This document shows positions 35,601-48,211 of a DNA stretch of 64,000 nt, one piece after another (the first letter of the stretch is position 1; each line of letters begins with the position of its first letter). Source of the DNA: Amblyornis subalaris. Lineage: Eukaryota; Chordata; Aves; Passeriformes; Ptilonorhynchidae. The stretch covers positions 468,279-532,278 of the forward strand of contig JACAXG010000264.1 of NCBI GenBank assembly GCA_018881555.1. Direction: 5' to 3'. The position numbers were made by a program, and so were the translations under genes. The notes under the pieces were generated by a model. The model searched no databases, had not been told where the DNA came from, and saw only the letters and a list, made by a program, of their open reading frames with translations.

Positions 35601-38600
35601 AGGAGCCTGATTTTCTCACTTGGGCTACAGGAGCTCAAACATTCCCAGTACTGCCTTCCTGTTCCTACCCATTGCAATGCTGTACACAGAGGCCAACAGG
35701 ACCTTTACAGTGTCCTGTCTCTAAGCTGACCTCATTAGTATAAGCTTAGTTTGAGTGTTTCATCTTTGACTGAACAGCTGGTTGGAAATGACTTACTGTA
35801 CAAGTGGTAATCAGAAACACTCATTGCTTTAATACCAATCTACATACAGTGGTGGATGATGACATGTTGGAGTCTCTTTACATTTTAGGGGAACAGAAAG
35901 CTGTGCTAGCTTTCTTCAGTACAGCATAAAAATATCTTCCTCTTATAGAAATTAAACATAGTAGCAGATAACTTCTTAAGTGATGTCAATAGCTATATTT
36001 TCCTTTTAATAATTTAGAATACATAATACGATTTGCTTAGCTAGATCACTTACTGCCAGTGTATCATCTCAGATCAATCACAGAACACCAGAATTTATTA
36101 ATACAACAGAAAAACATAAAATATAATTTGCTCCTTAAAAATTCCATTATAGTGCCAATAAGTTCAGCTGACTGTGAGTGTATGAATATATTTGAACTCT
36201 TTGCTATTAATGGAATGATCATTTACTGAAATCCAATGTATACAGAGTAGGGATGGAAGAACGGGCATCCCATGGTGATGTGATCTAAGACACTGTGGTC
36301 AGAACAGAGGGCACTGGGATATTTTGTAAGAGCCAAAGACGACACTGAAATTTTCTTCCACAAAATCCAAAACTCAATTAAAATTTGTTGAGCTGCATTC
36401 ATGTATTCTAGAAAGCTGAACCAGCAACCTTTCAGTGATGTAACAATAAAAGCTGCCCACCTTGCATGTCAGAGAAGTTCAATTTGGCAGGTAAAAAAAA
36501 GAGAGGGGAAAAAACGAGAAACAGATTTGAGATGAAAGGATGGAAAACCATTCTTTTTTCCTTTCCTCCCTTCCCTCCTGGAGTGTCAGAAGAATGCACA
36601 GAAGGTGGTAGTCTGGTGCCACACTTCACCCTATAGAGACTGGCACTGCAGCTGCCCTGGAAACATCCTCTTGCTGCAGGGTGAGCAGTGCTGGGCTTGC
36701 TGCCAGTGAGAGGTCTTTGCTGTAATTGTGCATTTGTTTGAATTATGGGCTCAGTCCTTCCTTTTGCTTGGCTGCTGGGTAGGACCCATGTGCAGATACT
36801 TGGCATCATTCCGACCCTCTCCAGAGCTGTTCAGGAATTCTGAAGAAGCTGGCAGCTTCATGGATGTGCTGGGATTCCCATTGTGGTATGAACAGCAAGT
36901 CAGGGCTCATCTGGGCACTTATAAAAAACTGAGTCCCCGTGCCAGGTGTTTGGCAATACTCACACTCTCTGTTGATCTGAACAACAGACACTGTTCTCAC
37001 GTATATTTGGTAAACCAATTCTAATGAAGTTTGGAGACCAAAATAATCTAAGGAAACATGTTTGCTTAACGTGGCACACAACCATCTTGGTTATGTGGAT
37101 AGACAGGAAATGTTGCCCAGACCAAGCATAATTTCTTCTGCTTCTAAATACTGACTGATATATAGAACTCAATGTGATTGTGTGCATTTATTACTTGAAC
37201 ATTAACAGTGTGATTATATTTACAAATATACAAAATATGTCTATGCATATATCTTTATATCTCTTCAGTCATTAATGCACTCAAGTTAGGAAAAAACAGA
37301 TGCCTGTTTAAATAATATTCTTCTATACTTTTTTTCCCTGATATTTTCCCCTAAAATCACAGTATAAACAATAATAAAAAGCTGAACATAGTACAAAAGT
37401 GATGGACAATTCAGATCACAGAAAGAAAACCAGATTTTGTCATTCCACAGTGATATTAAGGAAAAAATTGTCTCACAGTCTGGGGTTTTTTTGCTTTCCC
37501 TTGTGATGGAAGATGACAAATATCAATGAGCTTTCAAAAAAACCACTAGATTCATTGGAGCCAATAATGTGAAAACTCTCTGTGCAACAATAAATTTAGA
37601 AAGTTATTTATTCTTAAGATTGAAGTCTTGGGCTGCAGGGGTAGCAGCACTTAAGGTTCTCATTTTGCGCATTTTCCCTGAAAATAGAAAATAAATAACT
37701 CTGTGACTAAGCCTTTTTGATCTCCATTTAAAACCCTCAAATAAAGGCTTTGAGATGCAAACCAGTTACCCTACAGTACCAAACTCCCACTAACACTTAC
37801 TGTGCTCTCACCCTTTTATGTGGCACCCCCAATAAATGTGAGGTAACGTATATCTTTTCCTGAGAAGAAATTCCCTTATGGTTTCTGCACGAGTGCCAAT
37901 GCTCTGAAGTACCTGAATAGTTAAGGTGATGAAATATCTGGGGATCTGGGATCTATGCCTGAGATCTCTATCCATTAAGAAGAATGGATACGGCAATACT
38001 TTTTTTTGTAGCATCTGTATTTTAGGCACTTGGCCCTGCATCAGCACCCTTTGTCTCCACAGAGCCAGGGTGTAGCTGTGCAGCTCCGAAGCTGAGGAGN
38101 AACCAGGGGACCCAGCATAGGAGTGCAGATTTGCATTAGCCATAAAGNAGGAAAAATGTGAAAAGAATTGGATCTAAGCACAATATATGGGCCTTTATTC
38201 TGACACTTTCCTTCACTCAGGATTCATAAGATAACATGAAATCAGGTTCCTAGGCCTTTTCCTGGTGATGCCTCTTTATGACCTAATAGGTCAGGCATGA
38301 CAGTGGGATGCAGGAGACTGAATTTCCATTAAGTTTTCTTCTGCATTAGTATTTACTTTCATATTTACCACCTTCCAAAAGCATTCTACAAACAGCAGCA
38401 TTATAACCCCCCTCTTCTTCTGCTTAATTGCTTCATGTGTGGTGGATTACCATACCTCATGCACATGGATGCAAAAAACAAGGGGCACTGTTCTTTATCC
38501 TTTTGGTTGGGGCACTCATTTGAAAGTGATGAGACCCAGGCTTCAGTTGCCTACTCCTGTTAATGTTTATGATCTTTATGTTTAGTGATCCCCAAATAAA

Positions 38601-39300
38601 TGTATTTTTTCAGTGCTTCAGAGATAAAATCATCTAGCACTGAGTTGCTTCTAAGCATGCTTAGACCTTTGGGCACCTAAGTATTCCATTTTNTTTGGAA
38701 AGGATAGATATTTAGAATTCTCAAGTACCTTTTTGGTGAGGAACAAATTTATAATGTGCAGTGTTTTTTGCTTTTGAAGATGAGCTTTGACCTGCTGCCC
38801 CAAGAACAGAACTTAGATTTCTTGCACCTGACAATCCACACTCATTAGTGTTTATATCTTCTCCAGTGAGAGAAAACCAAATAGACAAACACATACAAAA
38901 TAACTTTTTAAGCAGCAAGGACTCTCCTTATGATTCATTGCATTTTCTGGGTATTGGATCAAAANAAATGATCATTTATCAGAGGAAGTCAGAAAAATGC
39001 CTAACTGAGTTCAGTCCTTGGTAAACGCTGGCTCTGATTTGGGACATGTGCTATTTTTGGTGCTTTGTTATGTTATTTGATATACATAGTTCATAAAGTA
39101 CTCAAAAAAGGTGAAGTTTTCACAGAAGTACTCTCAGTCCTGTAGCATCCAAGGTCACAGGGCTCTCACAAATAGGAGAATGCAGATAAAGAGAAGCTGG
39201 CATGTGTCCTGGAAAGATCCTGCTAGTCGATCAAAAGAACAGACTAAATCCCTAAGCAGTCATTTTCTACAGTTCAGAAATTAGGGGTAAATTGAGACTT
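32661..39300. other. A+T-rich sequence without recognisable genes
   Basis: No gene, LTR or LINE was recognised. 33836-34110 is pyrimidine-rich on the plus strand and yields open frames of up to 99 codons rich in Ser, Pro and Leu that look compositional. A second pair of overlapping frames near 36430-36810 and 36730-37080 has no motif. Confidence 0.5.
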
Positions 39301-39373
39301 GGTTTGGTTTTTTTGGCTTGGTTTGGTTTTTTGTTTGTTTAGTTGGTTGGTTTGTTTGTTTGGTTGGTTTTCT
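39301..39373. repeat. Low-complexity TTGG/GTTT tract
   Basis: A tract of ttggttt and gttt words, such as ttggttggtttgtttgtttg, on the plus strand. It is simple-sequence DNA, probably grown by slippage. Confidence 0.88.
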
Positions 39374-40032
39374 TTTTGGAATAGCTGAAAGAGCAAAAAA
39401 TACTGAGATAGAGATGCTATCCTCTGTATCCAGTGGAGAACTATGGAGATGGAAAAATGAGAAAGAAGTAGTAGAAAAGCAGACTTGTATCAAAGTATTC
39501 CCATGTTTTCTTTTCCCAACATCCTCAAGTCTGCAGATCTGATCATTCTCCTGGCCATCTCTGGGACCAGAGCAGCCGAACAGAACACAAGGATTAGTGC
39601 CAAAACCAATTTGAGTACAGAGAGAGGCAGGACCTGCAACACTTATGTTACTCCCAGCTTGCTACTATGGAAACTTCCTAATTCACTGACTCATGGCTGT
39701 GACTACTGGGGAATACAGCAGCTGGAGCACCCTGGAGAGCCTGTGAAGGCAGTGGTGTTTGCTCCAGCTGCTGGTGCTGCAGCCTGCCCTTCTCTAAAAC
39801 ATCCAATGTTAGCAGGAACCTGCAAAATCTCCAGAGGATAATCTGAACCCATTATTTTTAAATTTTCTAACGTTGTCGTAAAGGAACCTCTGACAAAGCA
39901 TTTTGTGAAAGCATGTTCTGCCTGAAATGTAGGAATTAAAGACTGTGCAAGACAGTTTCTCCAGTGCCCAGGTCTGAGTGAGGTTTTCATATGAAGAGAC
40001 TGTATACTATCATAGGGAGAAACTATTCACTA
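39374..40032. other. No recognisable feature
   Basis: Open frames of 118 codons (39485-39841, plus) and 95 codons (39703-39990, minus) overlap each other and match nothing I know. No transposon was recognised. Confidence 0.45.
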
Positions 40033-40038
40033 GTAAAG

Positions 40039-40576
40039 TGTTGTGGTNGTTCAAGCCCTGTCGGGAAGGAGGCCGGCCCGGCCACAGTGGTGGGCGGTTT
40101 CCAAGGTCTGAGCCACCCACATCTCCTCTCCCTGAGGGACTGATTGATGGCTATCCGTGTATGACTAAAGTTCCAGATTTTTCGTTTGAATTGTACCCTC
40201 CATTGGATCGCCTCCCTAAGTCCCTCCTTCCTTCTGTTCCCATTTGATATCCTCCTATCCTTCACCTACCTACCCTCAGATCATTGGTCTGTATGCTCTT
40301 CCCGCCCCCGTTGCTATCCTCATAAGCTCCGGCACCCGAAGCGTCCTCGGTTCCTTGGTCCCTGATCCTTTGAGAATAAACTGTTCTGTTGAGACCATAC
40401 CAAGGACCCGTGGCCTTCTTTGCTGCTTCCCGCCGCCTCAGAGATCGGTGCAAGAGTGTTCACGGCGCTTGCTATCCCGGACCGTGAGAGCTGCCAAAGC
40501 CGTCGTTGAAAGTGCTCCCGCCCGGGGCGTTTCTGGAAGGCTGCAGCATCTGAACACTGAGCACGCCACCGCGGCA
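40039..40576 (+). mobile_element. ERVK-like solo LTR with 6-bp TSD
   Basis: Seen: a 538-bp TG...CA element starting tgttgtgg at 40039 and ending cgccaccgcggca at 40576, flanked by gtaaag at 40033-40038 and 40577-40582. AATAAA at 40375-40380 ends the R region in plus sense, with about 196 bp of GC-rich U5 after it. U3 contains attggtct (inverted CCAAT) at about 40285. It is distinctly GC- and CpG-richer than its surroundings, as expected for a fairly young insertion. It starts like the LTR at 45749 (TGTTGYGG) but otherwise I cannot align the two by eye, so it is probably a different family of the same class. No internal retroviral sequence adjoins it. Open frames of up to 143 codons here are not genes. 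N at 40048. Confidence 0.92.
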
Positions 40577-40582
40577 GTAAAG

Positions 40583-43500
40583 GGTGGTTTAAAAAGAAAT
40601 TTTGGGCAAGTCTTTTCAAACAGAGTGCCTTACACATTGCAAATCACCTGGCTTCTCACCTGGAAAGGCCTTTAGTTTTTTTGTGCAGGCTGTTGTCCAT
40701 TGTGAATAAATCAAAACTACTCAGTTCTTGAAGCATAATTGTGTCAAATTTCATAGTTGTTCTGTATACCAAAGCAGACTCCAAGCTCTCCGGAAGTGGT
40801 GGAAGGGGTGCACTGTACAGTGAAAATGTTCATTTGTGCTGATACTAATGCTTTATCCATTACTTGCTCCATTTCATTTTAATCCCCTTAGTTTGTTTAA
40901 CCTAGAACGANGTAGAAGGAGTAATGGAGGAATCACTACAGCTCTACTCTGGAAAAAAAAAAATACAAATAAAAAAGAAATAGAATTCTGAGTATGAGTA
41001 GGTTTTTAAACTAATACTGTGATGACCTGCNTAAGCTAGAAAAAGAGCTAAGAGTGACTCTCACTGTATTCCTGCTAGCAAAAGAAGATGCTCAGGATAA
41101 GTAAACATAACCCTGTATTAATTTTGGAGAACAGTTTATCAGCCATTTAATTGTTGTCCTAATATTTTAATATCAGTATGGAATAGAATGCAAGTAGGTT
41201 GCTTTCTTTCTCTGCAACAAAACTGATAGTTGTTTAAATTCTTTTCATGCTTCAAGCAAAAACACTGAATGAGTACATCCAGAACTGAGTTAAAGTGCAT
41301 TCTACTTCTCACAAAAGACATAACTTCTGAAAATTGCATTGGGATGCCAGCAAAACATGTTGTTCTANAGAAAGTCCAAGAACTGAAAATGGTGTCAACT
41401 TCAAAGCTTAAGAGACAATAGTTAGTTAGAGGTAAACTCACTGTTTAAAAGAAATTCAGGTCCTGAGCCCTGTGCATCCTGATGCCATGAGCAAAAAACC
41501 ACATACATAAAGTGAAATCAAATAAAATCAATACTGTCAATATTTGTGATTAGTAGTGAAGGTGTTAACTATCCATTAGTGCCCAGTCTCACGCTGCTGT
41601 TTACCAGACTCAGGACCTAAGGTTCCTTCTATCTGCCCAGCAATCGTGCCAGGACCCAGCATGTGCTGCTCTATTGTGCAACTGGAGTTTCGTTTTGAGT
41701 GGGCCTGAGGCTCTGTGAACAACGCGAAAGATCCTCTTTGTTTTTCCCATTGCTATGAGGGTNTGCACTCAGTTTCTGAGCCAGAGACAAATTCAGGTTT
41801 TCTATCTGCTTTTCTTCCAGCAGTTATTTGATACTTTTGGGTTTGGTTCTGCACGTGCTGAAGATAAAAATTACATTTGGTTGCTGATGTGGAGGTGCTC
41901 CTATCACCTACCTGGACTTCTCAAAGGAAGCCTCACTTTGCAGTCCGAAGGACACAACGTATTTAGGGGAATGATGACGAAGGCCAAACTGCAACCATAC
42001 AGTAAAGCAAAACAGAATCAGCTGGTCATTAGCAACCTGGAGCTTCCTGAAATCAACAATTTTTTCCTACTGTCTGAATGGATAAGGGGGTACATTTCCC
42101 TGACACCAGTGTTGAGGACATCCCTAGACAATAAAGTACAATCCGTTAGAGCAGCACTTTCAGCTAAATTGAGAAAGTGTTACAAATTTTTTTGGCGAGT
42201 GGAAGAAATCAAATATTTCTTGATCACCAGCCAAATTTAGGCACCAAATGAAATTACTATTTTCTTCTTAATATTGTTAAAACCAAGACTGGATAAAAGT
42301 AACTACTCCAGTTGTCAAAACCTATTTGCTCTTTGTTTCCAAGATCTGCCTCTTTCACAATCCAGGGAGTAGGACCACTAAGCTGTGGAGGTGAACTAAC
42401 ACTATAAATATTTCTCCCATTTGCTTTGCTCTAGCAAAGCAAAGCAAGGGAATGGAGTATTGAGATCAGGTTCATTCCTGTTATCTGTTTAATCTCCTGA
42501 TTTCAAAGACATCAAAACTGCCTTCGCACACGGTGACATCCTAGATGTTATAACTCATGTTTGCTGAGTGGTGACGCAGCTTCCTTGTGCCCTGCACTTG
42601 CACACAGTAACCATTGTCCCAGTAGCACTCAGGGCACATATGTCTGCTAGCCAAGCTGGCAACTGGCCTTGCTTATTAAATTTCCTCCTCAAATTATTTA
42701 AGCTTATATGTAGTATCTGCATCAGCATTATCCATGCTTAGCTCACATCTGTCCTCTGCGGAATCAGGCTGCATAACTTTGTGTTGACACAGGGAGAGTA
42801 GCAATTCACAGTCAATCTTAATGAAACATTTTCCACGATGCTATAGGCTGATAGCAAGGGAAATAATATTTGCTTAGGAAAGAAAGTTTTCTTTTTGCAA
42901 GAAGACAGCTTTTGTTGTGTCAGGAAGATACGTATCTAAATCTAGGTATGCCTTTCTCCTGCCAGCAGCTAGCTGGAATGGTGTGTTTCTTGATTCTCCA
43001 TCAGGGACAAAGATACCATCAGCATTTGGGCCCCTGGCTGCCCTTGCATTAGCTCTAGCAGGTGTTATGCAAGGAGTGGGTAACGGTAATACTCCTTACA
43101 GAAATAAGAAAACCAGCAGCTTGTAGGTCTAAGCATACAGGCGTGCTTTAATACAGTGCATGTTTCCTTAATGGCCTTATAATTATAATCTAAATTATTT
43201 TTAGTGTTCCTGTTGTTATGTTAATGTTCTCATAAGAGACTAAATGCTACTGAGGCTTGTTCACATTGATTTAAATTACTCTTTTTTAGTACTATGATCC
43301 TTTTGCCTAAGNGTAAACTACTGCTGAGCATATTCCTGCAATTCTCCTGAGGGGAGAACTAATCTATTGGTCTATTATACAGTCTTAGAACATGTTACTC
43401 TGAAATGGGGCAGTTTCAGTTTGAGTCGAGGATGGGCACTAAAGGATGACATAGTGGTTTTCCCATAGGTACAACACTCTCTGCCCTGCCCTTCGACGTG

Positions 43501-45742
43501 TGCCTGGCTTGCAGGGTTTGCAGCCTGGACAGTGCAACCCCGCTTGTTACAGGGTCCCTGGGGTAGACGGGACATCCATCAGCAGCCTTTCAAAGCAACA
43601 GCCTCTGTGTAATCATGACACTGGTTCAAGCCAGTGGGAGAAGAAGATCACAAAGAAGGCAGAAGAAAAATAAAGTGACAAAGGAAAAGTGAAAGGTGGA
43701 GAAATAGTGTATGTTATGTTCCCATTTGCACATTTAACAATTTGGGAATATGGCTGACTGCTTGCTCCTTGCATTACTTTTTCTTTTCAATTAATTTAAA
43801 AGTTTGAACCCTTCATTACACGATTCAGTGGCAGGACAACTTTCCAGTAGCTTGCNAATGACTGTTTCCCTGACTAATGAATCTCTCTGTTATGCTTGCT
43901 GGAGTTTATTCTGATTCACATCTTATAGGGAGTCAGGTAGCCTCAGGTTATCAATTAATAAAAGATGCCTTGCTTTACTCTCCTCTGCTGTTATGTTTTT
44001 GATGTAATTATGAAGCATTTCCTGATCAGCTTGTTCATGATCATTCCAGATTCAAATTTCACCCTAAAATGAACAGGAAAAAAAAAGAAACCCAGGAAAG
44101 AAAGAGGCAGGCCTCGTGGACCTTCATATTTACACAAACAGGGACGACCGTGGGAACAGGATTCACTGTGACTCCTCCCAGCCCTCCCACGGCTCGCTGG
44201 CGCTTTGTTGCTGCCTTCCTCTGCCTCCCCTCAAATGTGCTCTTATTCTTTCTCTGAAGCTAATATGAGTGGGGAGGCAAGAAGAAGTAAGTGGCACTGG
44301 GAAAATGGGAAGAAAGGGAAAGAAAATGCCACAGCAACAGCACATTATTGTAAACTTGCTGCTTTCTGAGCTCAGCAAGGTCTCCCCCAGCCCTTCCTTC
44401 ATTTGCCTTGTCTGCGCACTTGAGGCAGTTGCCCAAAAGCTCTGCCTGTTGCTGCCAGCTCCTGCTGCAAAGGCGTGAAGGCAGCTCTGAGGGCCAGGGA
44501 CGGCAGGGTTCACAAACTTGAAGAAAAGAGCTCTGCTTGAACCTGCCTCAGGGTCACAGAGACCAGGGCAGAAAAATAGTTTACAAGACACAGTTTTCAT
44601 GCAGGTCAGGTGTTGTCAGCTCTGCTGGATGTGTGAGTTATATTTTGCTGTTTTATGACTAAAGTGCTTCAAGTGTGTCCCAAACGTGCAACCTCTATTG
44701 AGTCAGACACCACTCAACTTTTTTTATTAAAATAATTGCTCTTGGCCAGATGTTTATGTACTGGCCTGTGTTCCCCCTCACCTTACGATATAAGTGCATC
44801 AGACAAGGCACTTGGAAGAAGACAATTTACCACAAACCATCATACACAAGCCCTGAATTTGTCCTCTTGCCACAGACAACTATGCAGCAGATATTCAGAC
44901 CAAAAGCTCTGCAGAACACCCCCTCCTCATATCCCTGCTCAGCAGAGGCCCCAGATCACTCCCAGCAGCCTGGGAAAAACTCAAAGTATAAGNTTAAAAG
45001 CCACAGTTATTTTGTTTTACAGGAAAAAAAAAAGAGGGAAGATCATGTGGCATTTGTGGGGTGAAAAAAAAACCCATTAGAAATGGGTCATGCCTTTGTC
45101 TTCCTTCAGAGAAAGATAAAAGTAGTCCCTGATAATCATAATTGAGAGAAAATTCTCTTCTGCTCTCAAATCTGATGATGGTAAACAAGACACATCAGGC
45201 AAACGCTTCCGAAGCCTTAATACCAAAGAGAAGCTGTGCATTTTGTTTTAGTAAGGCTTCATGAATGGGCAAAAATCTACCCCAAAGCAAAGTATTCAAG
45301 AAGTATAGATCTAGTCTGGTTCCTTCCATCATAATTACAGAAACTTCATTGAATAATTCATTATCACAACTTAATATGATGCACATATACGTAGTAAGGA
45401 GCCAGTAACAAAAATGGAGATGTTGCCTCAGGTAACGTTCAAGTAGGACCAGGGACCCATGTGAAACTCTTCTGCAGCTTCTGATTTTCACTAGTCCCAT
45501 AGCTGTAGCAAAATCTTCGATGGCACATGCCATAATATAATATGTATATTATTCAAATGCGAACAGTTAAGCTGCTCTTCATAGGAGTTCAGGACTACAG
45601 AGCATGTTATGCAATAGCAAGAGCTTATGTGAGCTCAAAGGTGATGTCACATTCAGGAGTGTGAAAAAGCATATACACACGTAAGAAAAACTTACGCAAA
45701 ACATCTGTATCACTGATTTTTTTCTATATTACAATTTGCACG
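40583..45742. other. Sequence without recognisable genes
   Basis: A 161-codon plus frame at 41755-42240, one of the two longest in the window, matches nothing I know and contains an ambiguous codon; it is treated as a finding. A 145-codon minus frame at 44163-44600 lies in a GC-richer patch and lacks motifs. A short perfect hairpin at 42420-42443 is listed separately. Confidence 0.45.
42420..42443. repeat. Perfect 11-bp inverted repeat with 2-base loop
   Basis: tttgctttgct (42420-42430), the loop ct, then agcaaagcaaa (42433-42443). The arms are perfectly complementary. No T-run or element boundary makes it a known signal. Confidence 0.85.
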
Positions 45743-46167
45743 AAAATCTGTTGCGGTGGCTGAGCCTGCAGCAGAAGAGGCTACAGTGACNGGGCCAGTC
45801 ACAAGAGTGACTGAGGAGCCAGGGAGGTCAGAGGGCCCGAGTGCAATAGGAGACTGCTGGTGGGAAGGCTCNGAGGTTTAAGGTCTCCCCCTTGGTCACC
45901 GTGAGAGGGAGGGTCTCCTCCATCAGGCCTACCAGCATTATGTTAATGTTCCCCTGTTCGGTTGGCTTGTTAGCCTGTCACTCTTGTTCACCTATAAGGT
46001 TATGTTCTAGTAAGTTCTCCCTTACTCGACACCCCATTGGTCCTGTTCCCCTGCTCCTCCCCCCACCCTTCCCTATTGGTAGAAGTTATGTAGCCCCGCC
46101 TATTCTCCACCCCCTGGCCCCTCACCCAGTTGGTCCCTGATGCTCTCTCCGCCCCTTTTACCCCGAG

Positions 46168-46174
46168 TATAAAA
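46168..46174 (+). promoter_or_regulatory. LTR core promoter TATA box
   Basis: tataaaa lies about 55 bases upstream of the attaaa polyadenylation signal of the same LTR, the expected U3/R arrangement. Initiation would fall near 46195-46205 (inference). Activity today is unknown. Confidence 0.65.
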
Positions 46175-46307
46175 CCCCTGGACCCTCTATTGTTCTTGGT
46201 TCTTGTCCCTGGATCCCTTCGCTGCTGGATTAAACTTTTGCCTGTGGAATTCCATAGAAGGACCCTTTTCAACTCCTTGTCTTCGGCTGACGCTTGTGAG
46301 CTATCCT

Positions 46308-46308
<1 letters not shown>

Positions 46309-46340
<32 letters not shown>
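46309..46340. repeat. (GT)16 microsatellite inside LTR U5
   Basis: Sixteen uninterrupted GT units. The related LTR at 24340 carries a shorter TG run at the corresponding U5 position (seen as acacac on plus near 24524-24536), so the seed was present in the parent element and expanded here. Confidence 0.93.
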
Positions 46341-46343
<3 letters not shown>

Positions 46344-46504
46344 TGCTTGCGGGGTGTCTGTGATTTTACCTGGACACCACCTGATGGCATGGTCGCTGGT
46401 GTGCCTGCTTGAGTGTTTGTGTGGCGCATCGAAACCGAATGTGTCACTCTTGGGGACGGCACAGCACGTCACCTGATTAACATCTCCACATTGCGTCAAA
46501 AATC

Positions 46505-48112
46505 AGCACAGGAGGTAGGACACTTCTCAAGGATGAAGGGTTTCAAACTGATTGGACGCTTTTTCATGACATGTCATGTAGAGAAAAAAAGACCATGACC
46601 CAATTAGAAAAATTTGCTCTAGTGAAAAATCTTTATATCCTTTTTGATGGGTTAATCAGGTTGTGTTAAAGCACATGACTCATGCCTGCAACCAATTTTG
46701 ATAATTAATCAGGAAACTGAAGTGAGCAATGCAGGAAATGAAAGCACCAGATGAGGACCTGCAGCAATGAGGTCTTAGTTTAGTCCTAGCACATAAGGTT
46801 TACCTGCAATCTTCATGGCCTGGAAGTCTGTGTATGGTGTAGTAGAAGGAAAGTCTCACTTTACGTTACCACGTACTTCTTTTAGTTCAGGAAATGGTAA
46901 GTAGCATTATTTCATGTAGAAATAATGTGCTCCTATGAGAACTGGTGCACTGTGGTCCTCGCAGTGTGTGCACCAGGGCACCACTCTGCATGGATCGGAT
47001 TGGCCAGGGGAGCAGTAGAAATATGAAATAGTCCTGCTTCTAAGTGGGTTCTATGTGGCTATTCTGCACTGTTTCACCACTGAACACAGGACCATTATTT
47101 TTGTATGGTGCCTGCATGCAGCAAAGCACTTTGCCTGTACTGCTGTTGGCTGTTTATGGCTATCAATGGGAAGGATGAGAGTGAGTGATGGGCTCAGCAA
47201 TAACCTTAAAATGGAGGATAATTTTGCCAGCAAATCTGTCTGAACAACAGCACAGATGAGCGGCACCATCGTTCCCTTCCTCTCTTAAACTGGGTTATTC
47301 CCACCTCAGGGCCTGGAAATACTAAATTCAACTCAGAGAAGCTCTGCAGGTCCTGGTCTTTTTAATGCATTTTTTTTATCCTGCTGTGCTTCAAGACTTG
47401 TTTTATTTACGACTCATTCCCCTCCAGTTGACGTCTCCCCTGCGTTTTTTATTCTTTTCTGTTTCTCTTTATTTTCACTTCATTCTTTTCCTTGCTTTGA
47501 CCTTTCACTTTTTTTTTCACACTCATCTCAACCCTTCCTCTCAGGCATAGTCCCATTTTCTTCCTTCCCTTGCTTGTCAGTCATAATCTCCTCACTCCTA
47601 ACCAAGTTGTTGTGCTGCACCACAGCCTCATTACACCTAGTCACTCAGTCCCCAAAACACTTTGGAATTAGAAGAATTTCCTGTACTAGTCTGGAGGAAG
47701 AAAAGCAGATTTGCACATCAGCATTAGGTGGAGGGGGAAATTTATTAACTAAAACAGACACCAAATTATTTTGTTGTGTTGGTACGGGTGGTACATAGTC
47801 TATGTTTAATGCAATGAAATTGGGATAAAGGATGGACTAGCACTGGCCCATGATTGTTTAGTAGATATTAAGCTCTCTGAAACTGTGTTGGACTGTTCTT
47901 ATGTAGTTGGTACCTGGCACATCCTGAGGGATGGCAGCCCACAGGCAGCTGTGCTGCAAATATCTTGCCTGGGGGAGGACCCTGTGCTTGGTGGGAGAGC
48001 TGTGGAGTGAGTCCTCCCTACAGGAGCTGATACCCTGCTAGGCAGCGCTGTTATAGTCACAGTCCCATGGGTCTAATTTATTCCACGGTAAGAAAACAAA
48101 GATTATTGATCA
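46505..48112. other. Sequence without recognisable genes
   Basis: No gene or transposon was recognised. 47365-47580 is strongly pyrimidine-rich on the plus strand and gives an artificial Phe/Leu-rich frame. Confidence 0.5.
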
Positions 48113-48211
48113 GTCTGGTCTAGTGGATGATCCATCCCTCATAGCAGGTGGCTTGGATCTAGATGATCTTTAAAGGTCCCTTCCAATCCAGACTATTCTG
48201 TGATGCTATGA
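48113..48211 (+). mobile_element. CR1 LINE, short 3'-end fragment
   Basis: Only the last ~100 bases of a CR1 are present: ggcttggatctagatgatct then aaaggtcccttccaatccag, ending in attctgtgatgctatga at 48211, a decayed form of the ATTCTRTG tail. The body is missing through 5' truncation. No coding sequence remains. Confidence 0.88.

Larger units (their letters stand above)
45749..46498 (+). mobile_element. ERVK-like solo LTR with 6-bp TSD
   Basis: Seen: a 750-bp TG...CA element starting tgttgcggtggctgagcctg and ending cattgcgtca, flanked by aaaatc at 45743-45748 and 46499-46504. Promoter signals run in order: tataaaa at 46168-46174, then attaaa at 46229-46234 as polyadenylation signal, then a long U5 containing a (GT)16 run. 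It belongs to the same family as the minus-sense LTR at 24340-25062, with shared 5' end, shared gttctagtaagttctccctt block, shared TATA region and a shared TG-rich U5. It has no adjoining internal region, so it is solo. Ns at 45791 and 45872. Open frames of up to 90 codons inside it are incidental. Confidence 0.94.

Noticed and set aside
40244..40675. 143-codon plus frame and two minus frames
   Set aside because: They lie mostly within the solo LTR 40039-40576 and have no domain.
44163..44600. 145-codon minus frame in a GC-richer patch
   Set aside because: GC-rich patches lack stops by composition. No motif or start context supports it.
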